Positions 8,808-17,229 of a stretch of 64,000 nt of DNA are shown here, in pieces; the first letter of the stretch is position 1; every line of letters starts with the position of its first letter. The stretch is from the NCBI RefSeq assembly GCF_020179385.1, contig NZ_JAIBLJ010000012.1, positions 1 to 64,000 on the forward strand. The letters are read 5' to 3'. The position numbers and the translations under genes are program-made. The notes under the pieces were generated by a model. The model saw only the letters and a list, made by a program, of their open reading frames with translations. It ran no database searches and had not been told where the DNA came from. Source of the DNA: Alkalihalobacillus sp. YIM B00296. Its GTDB lineage: Bacteria > Bacillota > Bacilli > Bacillales > Fictibacillaceae.

Positions 8808-9206
8808 CTAAACATTTTTTGTTCCCAACCATTCATCTTCTAAAATGCTCATAATCAACAAGTTCCAGTATTCATCCCCCATTTTTCTTGAGTGTCTAAG
8901 TAGTCCCTCTTTTTTAAACCCTGCTTTCTCATAACAAGAAATAGCAGATACATTGAAATCGAACACACCAAGGCTAACTCTATGTAAATTGAGTTTATCA
9001 AATGCAACTTTAAGTATTTCCTTTATCATTTGATGACCTACCCCTTGCCCTCTTAAATTTTTATCACCTACTAATACTTTCCCTAAGCCTGCTGACCTAT
9101 TTTTTAAATCAATTTGACCTAATGATATATGACCTATTATGTTCCCTGTATCCTTGTGTAAAACGCTGTAAATTAAGGTATCAGAACCTTCCTCTTGATA
9201 AGTAAT
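8808..9206 (-). pseudogene. GNAT acetyltransferase missing its N-terminal part
   Basis: The open frame runs from a stop at 9207-9209 to 8808 and contains the acetyl-CoA motif LRGQGVGHQMI (about 9050-9030), followed by LGVFDFNVSAISCYEKAGFKKEG, the conserved C-terminal half of GNAT fold enzymes. The first beta strands and start codon are absent; at about 9200 the sequence passes abruptly into an unrelated gene on the other strand. Such GNATs acetylate amines, small molecules or protein N-termini; this one is probably dead unless an internal start (ATG 9029) gives a partial product. Confidence 0.8.
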
Positions 9207-10160
9207 TCAAACTTAGATGAAATTAACATTTCTAATAAAGAAGAGCTAATAAATTTTTTAAGAGACCCTGAGACTCCGTATGAATTAATTGAAGACATTT
9301 ACGATCTTTTAGATCAAACATTTGCAAGGGGTTATCCAAATTTTATTTTTGAGTTTCGACTAAAAGAACAATATTCTAGAACAAATTTAATCAAAGCATT
9401 GGAGAACTCTCTACCAGAAAACGAGAGTATTATGACCTTCGCTAATTCACACACATATGTTAAACGAATAGGTGAAGTCACTGAAACAACGCATGAAGTT
9501 AAAATGATGGTCAAATATGAAAAATATAAGGAAGAACGTGATTTTGGGGGTGAACTAAAAAAAGGAGCTCTTGAACTAAAATCAACATTCGACATTGTAT
9601 TTGATTTCGAAGTAATGCTTTGCTATATAAAATGTGGCGATAGAAGGCAACTTGCAGCAATTGAGTATTTTTTGCAAACTAAAGTAACAGGAATTTTTGA
9701 TACATATATCGGGTATTTATTTAAAACAAAACAGTTATCAACCGTAATTGAAAATCAGTTTAACCTTGATAAACAAACATTAATATTGCTGGATTTTTTA
9801 GAAAAAGAAATTAACAATGAGGATTATCAAATCACCGATTACTTTACAATTTCTTTTTCAAACGCTGAGAGCGATAAGGTAAAATCCGTACGGTTAGGAG
9901 GTACTAACTTACTTGAGAGCCCTGAGGTTGCAGACCGTATAAGCCAGGGAGACAAAATTAAGTCGGTACGATTTCAACTACGGAAAAAAATTAGTTCAGA
10001 TAAATATAATATTTGTACGGTAAAGGTTGATTTTGAACACCAGTTAAAAATAACTTTTAGTAAGGTAAGAAATGCGATTCATATCCGAAAAGATATCCAT
10101 CATATCGTTAATGGGCCAATTGGGTTCTCAATATTTTTTTGCCTTCCAAGGAAACAGTGA
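9195..10160 (+). CDS. Unknown protein, probably truncated at both ends
   Basis: The frame is open for 321 codons from a TTG at 9195, but no ribosome site precedes it, and its first codons overlap the broken GNAT gene. The 3' end runs into an IS3-type transposase relic near 10125. I recognise no family. The protein is soluble, acidic and lysine-rich, with no signal peptide or transmembrane segment, and a segment near residues 130-145 (FDFEVMLCYIKCGDRRQ). It is likely an internal fragment of a longer gene. Expression is doubtful. Confidence 0.4.
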   Translation: MISNSNLDEINISNKEELINFLRDPETPYELIEDIYDLLDQTFARGYPNFIFEFRLKEQYSRTNLIKALENSLPENESIMTFANSHTYVKRIGEVTETTHEVKMMVKYEKYKEERDFGGELKKGALELKSTFDIVFDFEVMLCYIKCGDRRQLAAIEYFLQTKVTGIFDTYIGYLFKTKQLSTVIENQFNLDKQTLILLDFLEKEINNEDYQITDYFTISFSNAESDKVKSVRLGGTNLLESPEVADRISQGDKIKSVRFQLRKKISSDKYNICTVKVDFEHQLKITFSKVRNAIHIRKDIHHIVNGPIGFSIFFCLPRKQ

Positions 10161-10378
10161 GGGATTAGCAAGGCTGTGAAATGTACCCTTTGAAATTCCA
10201 GGGTCATCTTTTTAAATTCCCACTTATACCTGAGGAATTGCAGTAGTCCATGAAATTTTTTACTTTCTTTTGTAATTCTTCTACAGTTCTTACAACTGGA
10301 TGCATCCAGTTCATCCTTCATATGGCCAAAGAATGATTCCATAGGGCTATTTTCCCAACAATTTCCTTTCCGTAACAA
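10126..10378 (-). mobile_element. IS3-family (IS150-like) transposase remnant
   Basis: The minus strand encodes RKGNCWENSPMESFFGHMKDELD, the hallmark of the DDE domain C-terminal part (with the catalytic Glu) of IS3/IS150 OrfB. It continues through a degraded Y.WEFKKMT segment that ends most OrfB proteins. Only about the last 80 residues remain; the first DDE part, OrfA and the terminal repeats are missing. It interrupts the unknown gene before it and lies directly upstream of the spoVA-type operon. Confidence 0.85.
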
Positions 10379-10569
10379 ACTTACACGAGTTTCGACTCAA
10401 GGTTAAAGATCCCTTGCACATTAATCCTTAATACTATAATTCCTAAAAGGGTTTTGATAGACTCCTTGAATGTTTATAGTGTTTCTAAGTCTCTGACCAT
10501 AAGACTAAACACCGGTGTGTTTTGTGGTCTTTATAACAAAAACTTCATATTGGATGGGAATATTTGGAG

Positions 10570-10600
10570 TGGATAAATAGATTTCCTATAAAGCATTCTA
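10570..10600 (+). promoter_or_regulatory. Possible forespore (sigma-G-type) promoter of the spoVA-like operon
   Basis: TGGATA (10570-10575) and CATTCTA (10594-10600) are 18 bp apart and lie 34 bp before the first gene. They fit the sigma-F/G pattern (-35 near GHATA, -10 near CAnnMTA) loosely. Forespore expression is expected for SpoVA operons. Confidence 0.45.
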
Positions 10601-10633
10601 CAATTGCAACAACATAACTAGGAGGCTTCGATC

Positions 10634-10837
10634 ATGACAGTAGCAAACAATTTAAGAACCACTCTTGCAGGATTAAAAAGTGCTCAAGCAAGTCTCGAAA
10701 CATTTGCACTTGATACGGAGAATCAACAAGCGAAGCAGTTGTACCAAAATACCGCCCAACAAGCCCAGAACATAGTGGATTCATTAAGTCTCCGTTTAAA
10801 AGAAGTTGAACAGGAAGAGCCACAATATAGACAATGA
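10634..10837 (+). CDS. DUF1657 protein, first gene of the spoVA2mob-like operon
   Basis: The 67-residue protein MTVANNLRTTLAGLKSAQAS is a DUF1657 domain: a helical hairpin with L...LK..QA..E.FAL and K.LY..T.QQ..NIVDSL. It starts at ATG 10634 behind AGGAGG. A close paralogue lies at 13261, and a third, weaker copy forms the C-terminus of the DUF421 protein at 13486. DUF1657 genes accompany spoVA-type operons in Bacillus; molecular role unknown. Confidence 0.9.
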   Translation: MTVANNLRTTLAGLKSAQASLETFALDTENQQAKQLYQNTAQQAQNIVDSLSLRLKEVEQEEPQYRQ

Positions 10838-10910
10838 TCTTTTTGGATTGAAAAGGGTGATTTATCATCCTTTTCGCATTTACATATCTTTACCTGAAAG
10901 GGTGAGCCGT

Positions 10911-11372
10911 ATGGGAAAAACCCAGTTTAAGGTTATGGTATATCTCCTTTTATCATCTTTCATGATCCTATCTGCTGGATGTAGTCACCAAAAAGAAGGG
11001 GAAGGAAATAAGAATGACGTATCAATCCAAACTTACTATTTTGAAAACAAACAAGCCGCTTCCAAAGAAGCACAGGACACTATTGGTACTATGCCTGAAA
11101 TAACAGATGTTAAAGTGGTTAACTCCGAAGAGGATTTGATTGTAGCCGTAAAACCTAAGCATCTCGAGAGGTTTCAGTTAAAAAGCCTTAAGAAGAAAAT
11201 AAAGAAGAAAATACAGAAACAAAATCCGGACATTAAAGTGATGGTCAGTACAGATCAAAAAATATTTATATTGGTTGATCAGTTAGAAAATAAATTAAAT
11301 AAAAAAATGGACAGAAAAGACATTGATAAAGAAATTAAAAAGATAGAAAAAAAAGCGACGGATGAAGCTTAA
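10911..11372 (+). CDS. YhcN/YlaJ-family sporulation lipoprotein
   Basis: The product is 153 aa from ATG 10911 (MGKTQFKVMVYLLLSSF), preceded by AAGGGTGA; a longer upstream frame lacks a site. The signal sequence ends in the lipobox LSAGC (cysteine at about residue 22). The mature part has the YhcN/YlaJ pattern EITDVKVVNSEEDLIVAVKP, followed by a very lysine-rich helix. These lipoproteins are placed on forespore or spore membranes. Position two in the spoVA-like operon matches the known mobile spoVA2 arrangement. Confidence 0.9.
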   Translation: MGKTQFKVMVYLLLSSFMILSAGCSHQKEGEGNKNDVSIQTYYFENKQAASKEAQDTIGTMPEITDVKVVNSEEDLIVAVKPKHLERFQLKSLKKKIKKKIQKQNPDIKVMVSTDQKIFILVDQLENKLNKKMDRKDIDKEIKKIEKKATDEA

Positions 11373-11399
11373 AGTAAATCATTGAAGGGAGTCATTATA

Positions 11400-11876
11400 T
11401 TGGCTAGCAAAAATAAAGAGTTAACTCCGGTTCAACAACAATATCAAAGATTACAAGATAAAAATGAACCAAAAAGACCAGTGTTGACCAATTGCATAAA
11501 GGCTTTTTTCGTTGGAGGATTTATTTGTTTTGTAGGGCAGCTGATATCAATGATGTATATAACCTACTTTAATTTTACAGAACAAAACGTAGGAAATCCG
11601 ACCGTTGCTACTTTAATTTTCATTTCAATGTTGTTGACAGGATTCGGTGTCTATGACCGTATGGCACAGTTCGGAGGTGCTGGAACAGCAGTCCCGGTAA
11701 CTGGGTTTGGTAATTCGGTTATAGCCGCTGCAATCGAACACAGAACAGAAGGATTTGTATTAGGTGTTGGAGGCAATATGTTCAAATTGGCTGGACCGAT
11801 TATCTTGTTCGGTGTATTTTCGGCCTTTATCATTGCAATCATCAAAACCATTGTTATCCAATATGGAGGTCTTTAA
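11400..11876 (+). CDS. spoVAC: Stage V sporulation protein AC (SpoVAC), 2mob-like
   Basis: The frame from TTG 11400 (behind GAAGGGA) encodes 158 aa. It has about four membrane segments and the SpoVAC motifs LLTGFGVYDRMAQFGGAGTAVPVTGFGNSV and GVGGNMFKLAGPIIL. SpoVAC is a forespore inner-membrane channel component, mechanosensitive in B. subtilis, that passes Ca-dipicolinic acid during sporulation and germination. spoVAD begins two bases after its stop codon, so they are translationally coupled. Confidence 0.95.
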   Translation: MASKNKELTPVQQQYQRLQDKNEPKRPVLTNCIKAFFVGGFICFVGQLISMMYITYFNFTEQNVGNPTVATLIFISMLLTGFGVYDRMAQFGGAGTAVPVTGFGNSVIAAAIEHRTEGFVLGVGGNMFKLAGPIILFGVFSAFIIAIIKTIVIQYGGL

Positions 11877-11877
11877 C

Positions 11878-12891
11878 GTGTTACAGGGGCATCGTACATG
11901 GGTTTTTGAAAATAAGCCAGTAATCATCTCAACAGGGACGGTCGGGGGACCTTTTGAAGCAAATGGACAAATAGCTGAAGACTTCGATCTTCTTCATGGA
12001 GATTTATGGCTGGGGGAGGATTCTTATGAAAAAGCTCAAAAAGTGTTGTTTGAAGAGTCCTGTCAGAAAGCCATGGAAAAGGCAAACATTCAAAAAGAGG
12101 ATGTTCAATTTATCCTTGCAGGCGATCTCATCAATCAAATAACATGTACAAGTTTTGCCTGTAGGACTATAGAAGCACCTTATTTAGGATTATTTGGGGC
12201 CTGTTCTACCTCAATGGAAGGGCTTGCAATGGGAGCTTTCATTGTAAATGGAAAAGGAGCAAAGTACTTACTGACTGGAACAGCTAGCCATAATGCAGCC
12301 GTTGAAAAGCAGTTCCGCTATCCGACGGAGTATGGTGGACAAAAACCGCCAACCACACAGTGGACGGTAACAGGGGCAGGAAGTGCACTGCTAAGTGATC
12401 AGGGAGTAGGACCTTATGTAACATCTGCCACTATTGGGAAAGTGGTAGATATGGGACTAAGCGATCCGTTTAATATGGGCGGAGCAATGGCCCCAGCTGC
12501 TGTAGATACAATTGAGGCTCATCTGCGTGACAGGGAAATCGATCCTTCCTATTATGATCTAATTGTAACTGGTGATTTAGGATCGATTGGTCATCAGATC
12601 GCCTTGGATTTATTAGATAAACATGGTTTCTCATTAACTGCTGAACAATTCCAGGATTGCGGGATGATGATCTATAGAGATGGACAGCCTGTTCTGGCTG
12701 GAGCGAGCGGATGCGGATGTTCCGCAACGGTTGTTTATGGACATCTCTTAAATCGAATGAAAAAAGGGGAATTTAAGAAAATGCTTGTTGTGGCGACTGG
12801 AGCACTTCTATCTCCTCTAACTTTTCAACAGAATGAAACTATCCCTTGTATCGCTCATGCGGTGTCCATTGAATTTGGAGGTGCAGAATAA
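11878..12891 (+). CDS. spoVAD: Stage V sporulation protein AD (SpoVAD), 2mob-like
   Basis: GTG 11878 follows ATGGAGGT at 11863-11870 and gives 337 aa starting [16 protein letters not shown]. It has the thiolase-like fold of Spo[14 protein letters not shown], then [16 protein letters not shown] (the cysteine corresponds to the thiolase nucleophile), and [12 protein letters not shown] near the C-terminus. SpoVAD binds dipicolinic acid on the outer face of the spore inner membrane. Length is normal and no damage is seen. Confidence 0.95.
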   Translation: MLQGHRTWVFENKPVIISTGTVGGPFEANGQIAEDFDLLHGDLWLGEDSYEKAQKVLFEESCQKAMEKANIQKEDVQFILAGDLINQITCTSFACRTIEAPYLGLFGACSTSMEGLAMGAFIVNGKGAKYLLTGTASHNAAVEKQFRYPTEYGGQKPPTTQWTVTGAGSALLSDQGVGPYVTSATIGKVVDMGLSDPFNMGGAMAPAAVDTIEAHLRDREIDPSYYDLIVTGDLGSIGHQIALDLLDKHGFSLTAEQFQDCGMMIYRDGQPVLAGASGCGCSATVVYGHLLNRMKKGEFKKMLVVATGALLSPLTFQQNETIPCIAHAVSIEFGGAE

Positions 12892-12893
12892 AT

Positions 12894-13247
12894 TTGGCAA
12901 TCCTTTTTTGGGCTTTTGTGATTGGTGGAGCCATTTGTGTAATCGGTCAAATTATGTTTGATATTTTTAAATTAACCCCTGCACACACTATGACGGTCTT
13001 AGTAGTTGCAGGTGCCATTCTTGATGGGGTAGGTCTATACGAACCTTTAATTGATTTTGCAGGTGCGGGTGCGACGGTTCCCATCACCAGCTTCGGTAAC
13101 GCACTTGTAGATGGGGCGATGGCCGAAGCAGAAAAACATGGCATTATCGGCGTAATAACGGGTATGTTCAAAGTTACAAGTGCTGGTATCTCTGCAGCTA
13201 TCATATTTGGATTTATAGGAGCATTACTGTTCAAACCAAAAGGATAA
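12894..13247 (+). CDS. spoVAE: Stage V sporulation protein AEb (SpoVAEb), 2mob-like
   Basis: The 117-aa membrane protein starts at TTG 12894, right after spoVAD and behind GGAGG. It has about three to four helices and the SpoVAEb signatures [33 protein letters not shown] and [14 protein letters not shown]. It is homologous to SpoVAC and forms part of the DPA channel. Confidence 0.94.
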   Translation: MAILFWAFVIGGAICVIGQIMFDIFKLTPAHTMTVLVVAGAILDGVGLYEPLIDFAGAGATVPITSFGNALVDGAMAEAEKHGIIGVITGMFKVTSAGISAAIIFGFIGALLFKPKG

Positions 13248-13260
13248 GGTAGTGTTAAAA

Positions 13261-13467
13261 ATGACGGTAGCATCAAATGTTAAACAATGTATGGTAAGTT
13301 TAAAAAGCGCAAAAGAGACATTGAGCAACTTAGCACTAAAATCTTCAGACGAACAAACTAAACGGACGTTTCATGAAAGCATGATAGAAGTTGAGGAGAT
13401 CATTTCTGATCTTCAAAGGAGAATCGGACAGCTAGAATTCGAGGAACCACAATATAAAGGAAAATAA
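13261..13467 (+). CDS. DUF1657 protein, second copy
   Basis: ATG 13261 gives 68 aa (MTVASNVKQCMVSLKSAKET) that align end to end with the first DUF1657 protein of the operon (same MTVA start, same EEPQYK/R ending). A GTG at 13252 is possible, but the paralogue supports the ATG. It follows spoVAEb by 13 bases. The conserved EEPQY tail in both copies may be a functional motif. Confidence 0.88.
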   Translation: MTVASNVKQCMVSLKSAKETLSNLALKSSDEQTKRTFHESMIEVEEIISDLQRRIGQLEFEEPQYKGK

Positions 13468-13485
13468 ATTTCTTAAGGTGATATT

Positions 13486-14349
13486 ATGTTAGATTGGATA
13501 GAGATTATAGTACGTTCTTGTATTTTTTTGATTATACTTTTTTTAATGACTAAATGGCTGGGCAAGAAGCAATTGGCCGAACTGTCCTTCTTTGAATACG
13601 TGGTTGGAATTACCATCGGAGCTATCGCTGCGGAAGTGACGATGGGATTGGAACGCCATATTGTACATGGTATTATAGCAATGTCCATATGGACGTTATT
13701 TCCTATTGTGATAGGATTAATATCTCTAAAAAATAAGAACGTACGTAATTTTGTTGAAGGAAACACAACGATTGTCATTAAAGATGGTAAAGTACTGGAA
13801 GATAATTTAAAAAAGGAACGATACTCCATTGATGAATTACTGGAGGAACTTAGGAGCAAAGACGTGTTTCAGGTATCTGATGTTGAGTATGCTGTCATTG
13901 AGCCAAATGGTAGCGTCAGTGTACTATTAAAAAAGGAGAATCAGCCTCTTACTGCAAAGGATCTTCAATTAAAAGTACGACCTATTAAAGAACCTCAAAC
14001 CGTCATTATGGATGGGCAAGTTCTTAATGAACCACTTTCAACCATTGCATTAAACCGGGGCTGGCTCTACGAAGAATTAGAGAAAATAGGGGTATCTGTT
14101 GATAATGTTTTTTTAGGGCAAGTTGATTCATACGGGCAGTTAACAGTAGACCTCTATGAAGACAAGATAAAGGTCCCTTCACCCCAAGAAAAACCATTGC
14201 TTTTGGCATCATTAAAAAAGTGCCAAGCAGATTTGGAATTATTTTCTCTTCTAACCGAATCCAAGGAAGCAAAGAAAATGTACAATCAAAACAGTCAAAA
14301 GTTAGATGACATTCTTAAGAAACTAACACCGGTATTAAACGATAGTTAA
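13486..14349 (+). CDS. DUF421 (YetF-like) membrane protein with a DUF1657-like C-terminal domain
   Basis: The 287-aa protein has three N-terminal membrane helices (residues 8-80, MTKWLGKKQLAELSFFEYVVGITIG) and then the DUF421 cytosolic core (TTIVIKDGKVLEDNLKKERYS, DVEYAVIEPNGSVSVLLK). Residues about 235-287 (LLLASLKKCQADLELFSLL, then KKMYNQNSQKLDDILKKL) match the DUF1657 pattern of the two free-standing copies in this operon. It is the last gene of the operon. In the mobile spoVA2 operon of Bacillus, YetF-like and DUF1657 proteins occupy these positions and are linked to high spore heat resistance. Confidence 0.9.
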   Translation: MLDWIEIIVRSCIFLIILFLMTKWLGKKQLAELSFFEYVVGITIGAIAAEVTMGLERHIVHGIIAMSIWTLFPIVIGLISLKNKNVRNFVEGNTTIVIKDGKVLEDNLKKERYSIDELLEELRSKDVFQVSDVEYAVIEPNGSVSVLLKKENQPLTAKDLQLKVRPIKEPQTVIMDGQVLNEPLSTIALNRGWLYEELEKIGVSVDNVFLGQVDSYGQLTVDLYEDKIKVPSPQEKPLLLASLKKCQADLELFSLLTESKEAKKMYNQNSQKLDDILKKLTPVLNDS

Positions 14350-14486
14350 AACATACATGTAAACACGAATTAAAAAAATTGGTTTCTTCAAAATACAAAA
14401 TTCTGTCGCGTCATCCAAGGAATTAAGATATATATAAATGTTCTTAAAGAATGACATAAGATTTTATTTTATAGTTTATGAAATTT

Positions 14487-14633
14487 TTATAATTTTATAT
14501 ATTCTTCACAGGCTTTCCTGGCAATCCATTTAATAAAATTTAATTCATCATCATTTAAATGACGTTTCATAGTACTTTGGAATTCAATAACTAATAAACG
14601 GTAGACACCCTCAAAAATCTCCGATTTTTGCAT
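14487..14633 (-). CDS. Small unknown protein, 48 aa
   Basis: ATG 14633 follows a strong AAAAAGGAGGG. The 48-residue product starts MQKSEIFEGVYRLLVIEF and ends KACEEYIKL; it is soluble and likely a helical pair. No family is recognised. It is antisense to the flanking DUF421 genes and similar in size and setting to the small gene at 15086-15229. The good ribosome site is the main argument for reality. Confidence 0.55.
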   Translation of the reverse strand: MQKSEIFEGVYRLLVIEFQSTMKRHLNDDELNFIKWIARKACEEYIKL

Positions 14634-15085
14634 ACTATTCCCTCCTTTTTCTCTACAGAGATCACCCGAATTAAATGTATGTAGAATTTCGGCTTGAATA
14701 CATAAATTTCATTAAAATAACAGCACACCCTTCTTAGGAACAATACGAGTTATTCCAAATGACAAAGCGATTTCTTAATTAATTGCCGTGCATTCGGAAT
14801 TAAGGTCCTTCTTCACCTAATGGTAAACAAAAAGGCAGAATAATAGCCGTTGGCCAATAGTACAATGGTGACGAAAATATCCGAGGGGAAGAAGTTCTGG
14901 TGATCAACACCCACTATACTTTAGGTTAGGCTAAACCCTATATATAGTTCTTATAAAACTGTAGTTTCCGCCTAAAACAATAAGTTTTTTGGGGATTTGA
15001 GAAAATAGTGTAACTTATTAAGTTGATTATTGTTAGGTTGTTTGTTGAGGATTTGTGCCCCTTGATAAGCTTTTAAAACCAGGTG
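14634..15085. other. AT-rich intergenic stretch, no gene seen
   Basis: No frame with both a start and a ribosome site is visible, and no clear terminator. The stretch separates two small minus-strand genes. Confidence 0.5.
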
Positions 15086-15229
15086 TTAACAAAGTGTCTT
15101 TTGTATTATCGTTTTAAGATCTAAAATATAAGGTTTTATTGATTCTGTTCCCTTTTTAATATTAAGTTCATTTTTAACTATAAAATACTGTAATTCTCTA
15201 AGGAAATCTTCCAAATTTGAGCTTTTCAA
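15086..15229 (-). CDS. Small unknown protein, 47 aa
   Basis: A TTG at 15229 follows CGGAGGG with good spacing. The 47-residue product starts MKSSNLEDFLRELQYFIVK and ends TIIQKTLC; amphipathic helical and soluble. No family is recognised. It is divergent from the second DUF421 gene. Confidence 0.45.
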   Translation of the reverse strand: MKSSNLEDFLRELQYFIVKNELNIKKGTESIKPYILDLKTIIQKTLC

Positions 15230-15359
15230 ATCTTTTCCCTCCGAGATAAGTTATAAAATATTGTATGTAAATTGATTAAAATTGGGACATTAATGAGGAA
15301 AATAGTTGTTGATAATGTAAAACTCCCTTGAAAAACAACACATAAGAGTGGTGTTTGTA

Positions 15360-16028
15360 ATGATTTCTTTTATCTTTGAATTAATACTTCTATTTACTGT
15401 CGTAGCCATTGCGATTCGTCTAATGGGTAAAACCGCATTGGCACAGTTGAGTCCGATTGATTTGGCAGCTCTTGTATTCCTTGTTACATTATCAGTAACT
15501 CCTATAAAAGTTGATGGAAAGACGCAGGCAATCATTGGCATAATAGTGGTTGTCACTATTTATATCCTTTTTTCCAAATTAAGTTTGTTACAAGCATTAA
15601 ACCGCTTATTTCTAGGGCAGCCATCTATTTTAGTTAAGCATGGGAAAATTTCTAAAAAAGAATTGGATAAATCCAGATTTAGCTTGGTTGAATTGCTATC
15701 AGCTATCCGTACGGCAGAGTTTCCTAATATTGAAGAAATTGAATATGTCATTTTAGAGCCAAATGGAGAACTAAGTATTCTGCCAACCCATAGAGCTGTA
15801 AATATAACACCTGCTCACCTAGACATAGAAACGGAGTATAAAGGTATTCCTTTGGCCGTTGTTGTAGAAGGGAAATTACAAAAACAAAATCTGAAAAAAA
15901 TCAATAAGGATGAAACATGGATACTTAATGAGATCAAGAAAAAAGGTTTCCGTGATCTTAAGGAAATTTTTTATGCCTCTGTCAATGATAAAGATTATTC
16001 TTTATATATCGATAAGGGAAAACCTTAA
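15360..16028 (+). CDS. DUF421 (YetF/YkjA-like) membrane protein, second copy
   Basis: ATG 15360 gives 222 aa: three N-terminal membrane helices (ELILLFTVVAIAIRLMGKTALAQLSP) and a DUF421 core (PSILVKHGKISKKELDKSRFS, IEYVILEPNGELSILP). Unlike the 13486 protein it has no DUF1657-like tail and only about 30% of obvious identity by eye. Its gene stands alone, about 1 kb after the spoVA-like operon. Function unknown; probably added with, or attracted to, the spore operon. Confidence 0.85.
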   Translation: MISFIFELILLFTVVAIAIRLMGKTALAQLSPIDLAALVFLVTLSVTPIKVDGKTQAIIGIIVVVTIYILFSKLSLLQALNRLFLGQPSILVKHGKISKKELDKSRFSLVELLSAIRTAEFPNIEEIEYVILEPNGELSILPTHRAVNITPAHLDIETEYKGIPLAVVVEGKLQKQNLKKINKDETWILNEIKKKGFRDLKEIFYASVNDKDYSLYIDKGKP

Positions 16029-16559
16029 TTAATTGATACACCCTTTTCTATCTAAAAAAACAATCTGCCTGTAACTCACGAATGTTTTTATCAAGTTTAT
16101 GTCCGTTTCGCCGAACTAGTTGAATTACGGAAAAACCTAACATAAACATACATTCCTCTCTAAAAATTTTTAGTACAAGATATCCTACGCAAATTTTTAA
16201 TAGAGGGAATGATTAAAACGTTAAAAAAACCAAAAAGGGCAAAAAATCAGAAAGAGATTAGCCTTTTATCTCTTTTAGAACGTTTATAGAACGTTCTTAA
16301 GATTTTCCTTGGTACTATTAATCAAATACAGGCTCAAAATGGATTTTAGATGTTCAAATAAATGTATCCTCATTTACTTCCTCACTATAAGTACCAGCGA
16401 ATAAAGTTGTATATTGATGAAAGTAGTCATCCTAGAGAACGGAAACCAAATCAAATCAGATCAGGTTTGTCATCGTAGACATCTTCATTGGCCATATGAA
16501 TTTTACACAATATTATGGACTTGACTCTGATGTATGTGTAAATGATGAAGTATGAGTAT
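16029..16559. other. Intergenic stretch with one weak small frame
   Basis: On the minus strand, 16149-16048 could encode a 33-residue peptide (MFMLGFSVIQLVRRNG...) behind GAGAGG. It has no family and weak support, so I do not call it a gene. A short inverted repeat (AGAACGTTTATAGAACGTTCT) occurs near 16277-16297. Confidence 0.4.
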
Positions 16560-16767
16560 TATAAGACCCTTTAATTGTTAAAAACCGAATGTAAGGTCCT
16601 CATAGAGGGTTTATAAGACCCTTTGAGTGTGAAAAACCGGATGTAAAGTCCTCATAAAGGGTTTATAAGACCCTTTGAGTGCGAAAAACCGGATGTAAAG
16701 TCCTCATAGAGGGTTTATAAGACCCTTTAATTGTTAAAAACCGAATGTAGAGTCCTCAAAAAGGCTA
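16560..16767. repeat. 52-bp tandem repeat, four copies
   Basis: ATAAGACCCT recurs at 16561, 16613, 16665 and 16717, exactly 52 bp apart. Copies 1 and 4 share TTAATTGTTAAAAACCGAAT, copies 2 and 3 share TTGAGTG.GAAAAACCGGAT, so variants are ordered A-B-B-A. Each unit carries ACCCTTT and AGAGGGT-like ends that can pair. Not CRISPR-like: repeats are contiguous without spacers. Diverged relatives occur near 25582 and 41294. Confidence 0.9.
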
Positions 16768-16960
16768 TATAGGTTATCATATTAAGAGCTTACCAAGCTA
16801 GGGGTATGATCAATATTATAAGACCTGATCGTCATGATAAACAACGATTCAATCGTGGATTGGAGAGGGTGTGATTAAAAAAAGGAATAAATGCACAGGA
16901 AACGCTAATTAAAAGATTTGGGTTGAAGGTTTCTCAGAATACTGATACTATAACTATAAA

Positions 16961-17040
16961 ATCGAAAGGCTATGTGTGACTGGCGAACACGGATAACCGT
17001 GAGGGAGCACGTAGTATCGAATAGCCGTTCGCCTGGGCAG
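16961..17040 (+). promoter_or_regulatory. ZTP (pfl-type) riboswitch aptamer upstream of serA
   Basis: GGCTAT (16968-16973) pairs with ATAGCC (17021-17026). Inside are the ZTP signatures GTGACTGGCGAACA (16976-16989), a small hairpin CACGG-ATAA-CCGTG, and GGGAGC. The 3' consensus CGCCTGGGCA follows at 17030-17039. The aptamer senses ZMP/ZTP, which accumulate when 10-formyl-folate is short. It precedes serA, so serine (the one-carbon donor) synthesis would rise under folate stress. Confidence 0.92.
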
Positions 17041-17071
17041 AGGTAAGGGATAATGGATCCCTTACCTCTTT
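17040..17071 (+). terminator. Riboswitch-controlled intrinsic terminator
   Basis: GAGGTAAGGGAT (17040-17051) and ATCCCTTACCTC (17057-17068) form a 12-bp stem followed by TTTG. It begins at the last bases of the aptamer, so ligand binding would compete with its formation. Confidence 0.88.
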
Positions 17072-17229
17072 GTGCTTATAAGGAGGGAGTCGATCCATTT
17101 AACCAGCGACGATAGGATTTTATAACAAGTTCCCTAAGAGGCAGACGATTCGGATTGTTATCATGAATGTTGAGGAAATGCCAATTCATTTTTTGTTAAT
17201 TGACTACAAGAAAAGAGGAGAAGATTCAA

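Noticed and set aside
16048-16149. 33-residue minus-strand frame with GAGAGG upstream
   Set aside because: Too short, weak site spacing, no family; recorded only as a gap note.
16560-16767. CRISPR array
   Set aside because: Units of 52 bp follow each other without unique spacers, and no cas genes are near.
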